From: Clostridiales bacterium
GTDB taxonomy: Bacteria; Bacillota; Clostridia; Lachnospirales; Lachnospiraceae
DNA: 13,861 bases
Direction: 5' to 3'
Assembly: GCA_019423835.1 (NCBI GenBank)
Contig: JAHZAR010000008.1
Span: forward strand, 1 to 13,861
Below, in pieces: positions 13,128 through 13,861 of the stretch. The notes below the pieces were generated by a model. It was not told the DNA's origin. It saw only the letters and a program-made list of their open reading frames with translations, and searched no databases. The translations under genes were made by a program, and so were the position numbers. Position 1 is the first letter of the stretch. Each line of letters starts with the position of its first letter.

Positions 13128-13861
13128 ATGAAAGATTTTTTCCGTTTCCTGAAGCGTTGTTCAGACGCCGGAAGCAATAAATGTATGTACCTCTCACTGG
13201 CAGCCGCCTGCCTGGCTGTTTCTCTCACCCTGTACATCAGTGACGCAAGAAAACAGGAGGAGGCAATCGCCTCGTCCGTCGCTCCCCAGGTGCTCCGGTT
13301 CCACGTCCTGGCAAACAGTGATTCCAGTAAGGATCAGAAGCTGAAGTTTGGTGTCCGCGATCTGCTGCTCGGGGAAATCCGCCGGGGCTTTTCATCCTCT
13401 GAGGGGGGAGAGGGACAGGCCTCAAAGAAGGCCAGGCTGCAGTCCTACATACTCCTCCACAGAGATGAGCTGGAAACACTGGCTGAGTCCTTCCTGGAAG
13501 ATCAGGGGAAACCGGACCAGGTGCAGATACGTCTGGAAAGTGCCTACTTCCCAACCCGCTTCTACGGCGACATCGTCTTTCCCTGCGGAATCTATGACGC
13601 TGTGCGCGTAGTAATCGGAGAGGGCAGCGGCCATAACTGGTGGTGTGTGCTCTATCCTTCTCTCTGTTTTACCCGGGAAGCCTGCGCCGTAGTTCCCCCT
13701 GAATCCAGGCAGGAGCTGGAGTGCCTTCTGGACGAAAGTATATTTGAGGAAATATCCGCAGACAGCCGGCTTGTGTTCGGAGAGTCTGCCGGAATTGCCC
13801 AGAACGAAAAAAAAGACGGCAAAGAGTGCCTCTCTCCCTGCCAGCTTCCTTCTGCGGATGA
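13128..13861 (+). CDS. spoIIR: Stage II sporulation protein R (SpoIIR), C-terminally cut by the window end
   Basis: SpoIIR is made in the forespore and exported to the intermembrane space, where it signals SpoIIGA to process pro-sigma-E in the mother cell. ATG 13128 has AAAGGAG 6 nt upstream. The 244 visible residues show an N-terminal membrane or signal segment (about 21-37), the family motif LRFHVLANSDS (56-66), FYGDIVFPCGIYDAVRVVIG (145-164) and the hallmark GEGSGHNWWCVLYP (164-177). The frame is open to the edge; most of a typical SpoIIR is already present, so only a short tail should be missing. It is divergent from ddl. An inserted Ser/Gly/Glu stretch (about 89-100) is family-variable. 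Its presence is strong evidence that the host forms endospores. Confidence 0.95.
   Translation, partial: MKDFFRFLKRCSDAGSNKCMYLSLAAACLAVSLTLYISDARKQEEAIASSVAPQVLRFHVLANSDSSKDQKLKFGVRDLLLGEIRRGFSSSEGGEGQASKKARLQSYILLHRDELETLAESFLEDQGKPDQVQIRLESAYFPTRFYGDIVFPCGIYDAVRVVIGEGSGHNWWCVLYPSLCFTREACAVVPPESRQELECLLDESIFEEISADSRLVFGESAGIAQNEKKDGKECLSPCQLPSAD

Overview
The window looks like chromosomal DNA of an endospore-forming, Gram-positive anaerobe of the class Clostridia, most like a Lachnospiraceae member. This rests on a SpoIIR sporulation gene, AGGAGG-type ribosome sites, a BioY biotin transporter and a very long clostridial YD-repeat surface protein. The species cannot be fixed from the sequence.

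Left two thirds (1-9226, minus strand): one reading frame for a giant secreted Rhs/YD-repeat (WapA-like) protein. In order it carries a signal peptide, a long acidic Ser/Glu/Gly stalk, a DNRLRE-type region, a LysM-like segment, a DUF6531-type N-terminal Rhs motif, and on the order of 70 YD repeats. A His/Cys-containing segment and an Asn/Gly-rich insert lie near the left edge. The frame is open over 9.2 kb except for two lone in-frame stop codons, TAG at 5128-5126 and TAA at 2110-2108, with no frameshift. The gene runs off the left edge before the end of the Rhs core, so any variable C-terminal toxin and any immunity gene lie outside the window.

Middle (9227-9665): an AT-rich intergenic stretch with a hairpin in the Rhs leader, a 19-bp perfect inverted repeat and a strong terminator for the operon to its right.

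Right part (9666-12865, minus strand): a compact unit transcribed ddl, murI, a 15-codon candidate leader ORF, DUF1934/YwiB-like gene, bioY, terminator. Ddl and MurI supply D-Ala-D-Ala and D-Glu for peptidoglycan; BioY imports biotin. A sigma-A-like promoter is visible upstream of ddl.

Right edge (13128-13861, plus strand): divergent spoIIR, cut off by the window end, with a good match to a sigma-F promoter upstream.

The points most worth a second look are the doubly interrupted but otherwise intact Rhs frame, the leader ORF that overlaps the DUF1934 start by ATGA, the perfect AT-rich palindrome beside the bioY terminator, and the sigma-F-like promoter. No CRISPR array, tRNA, rRNA, transposase or phage gene was found.
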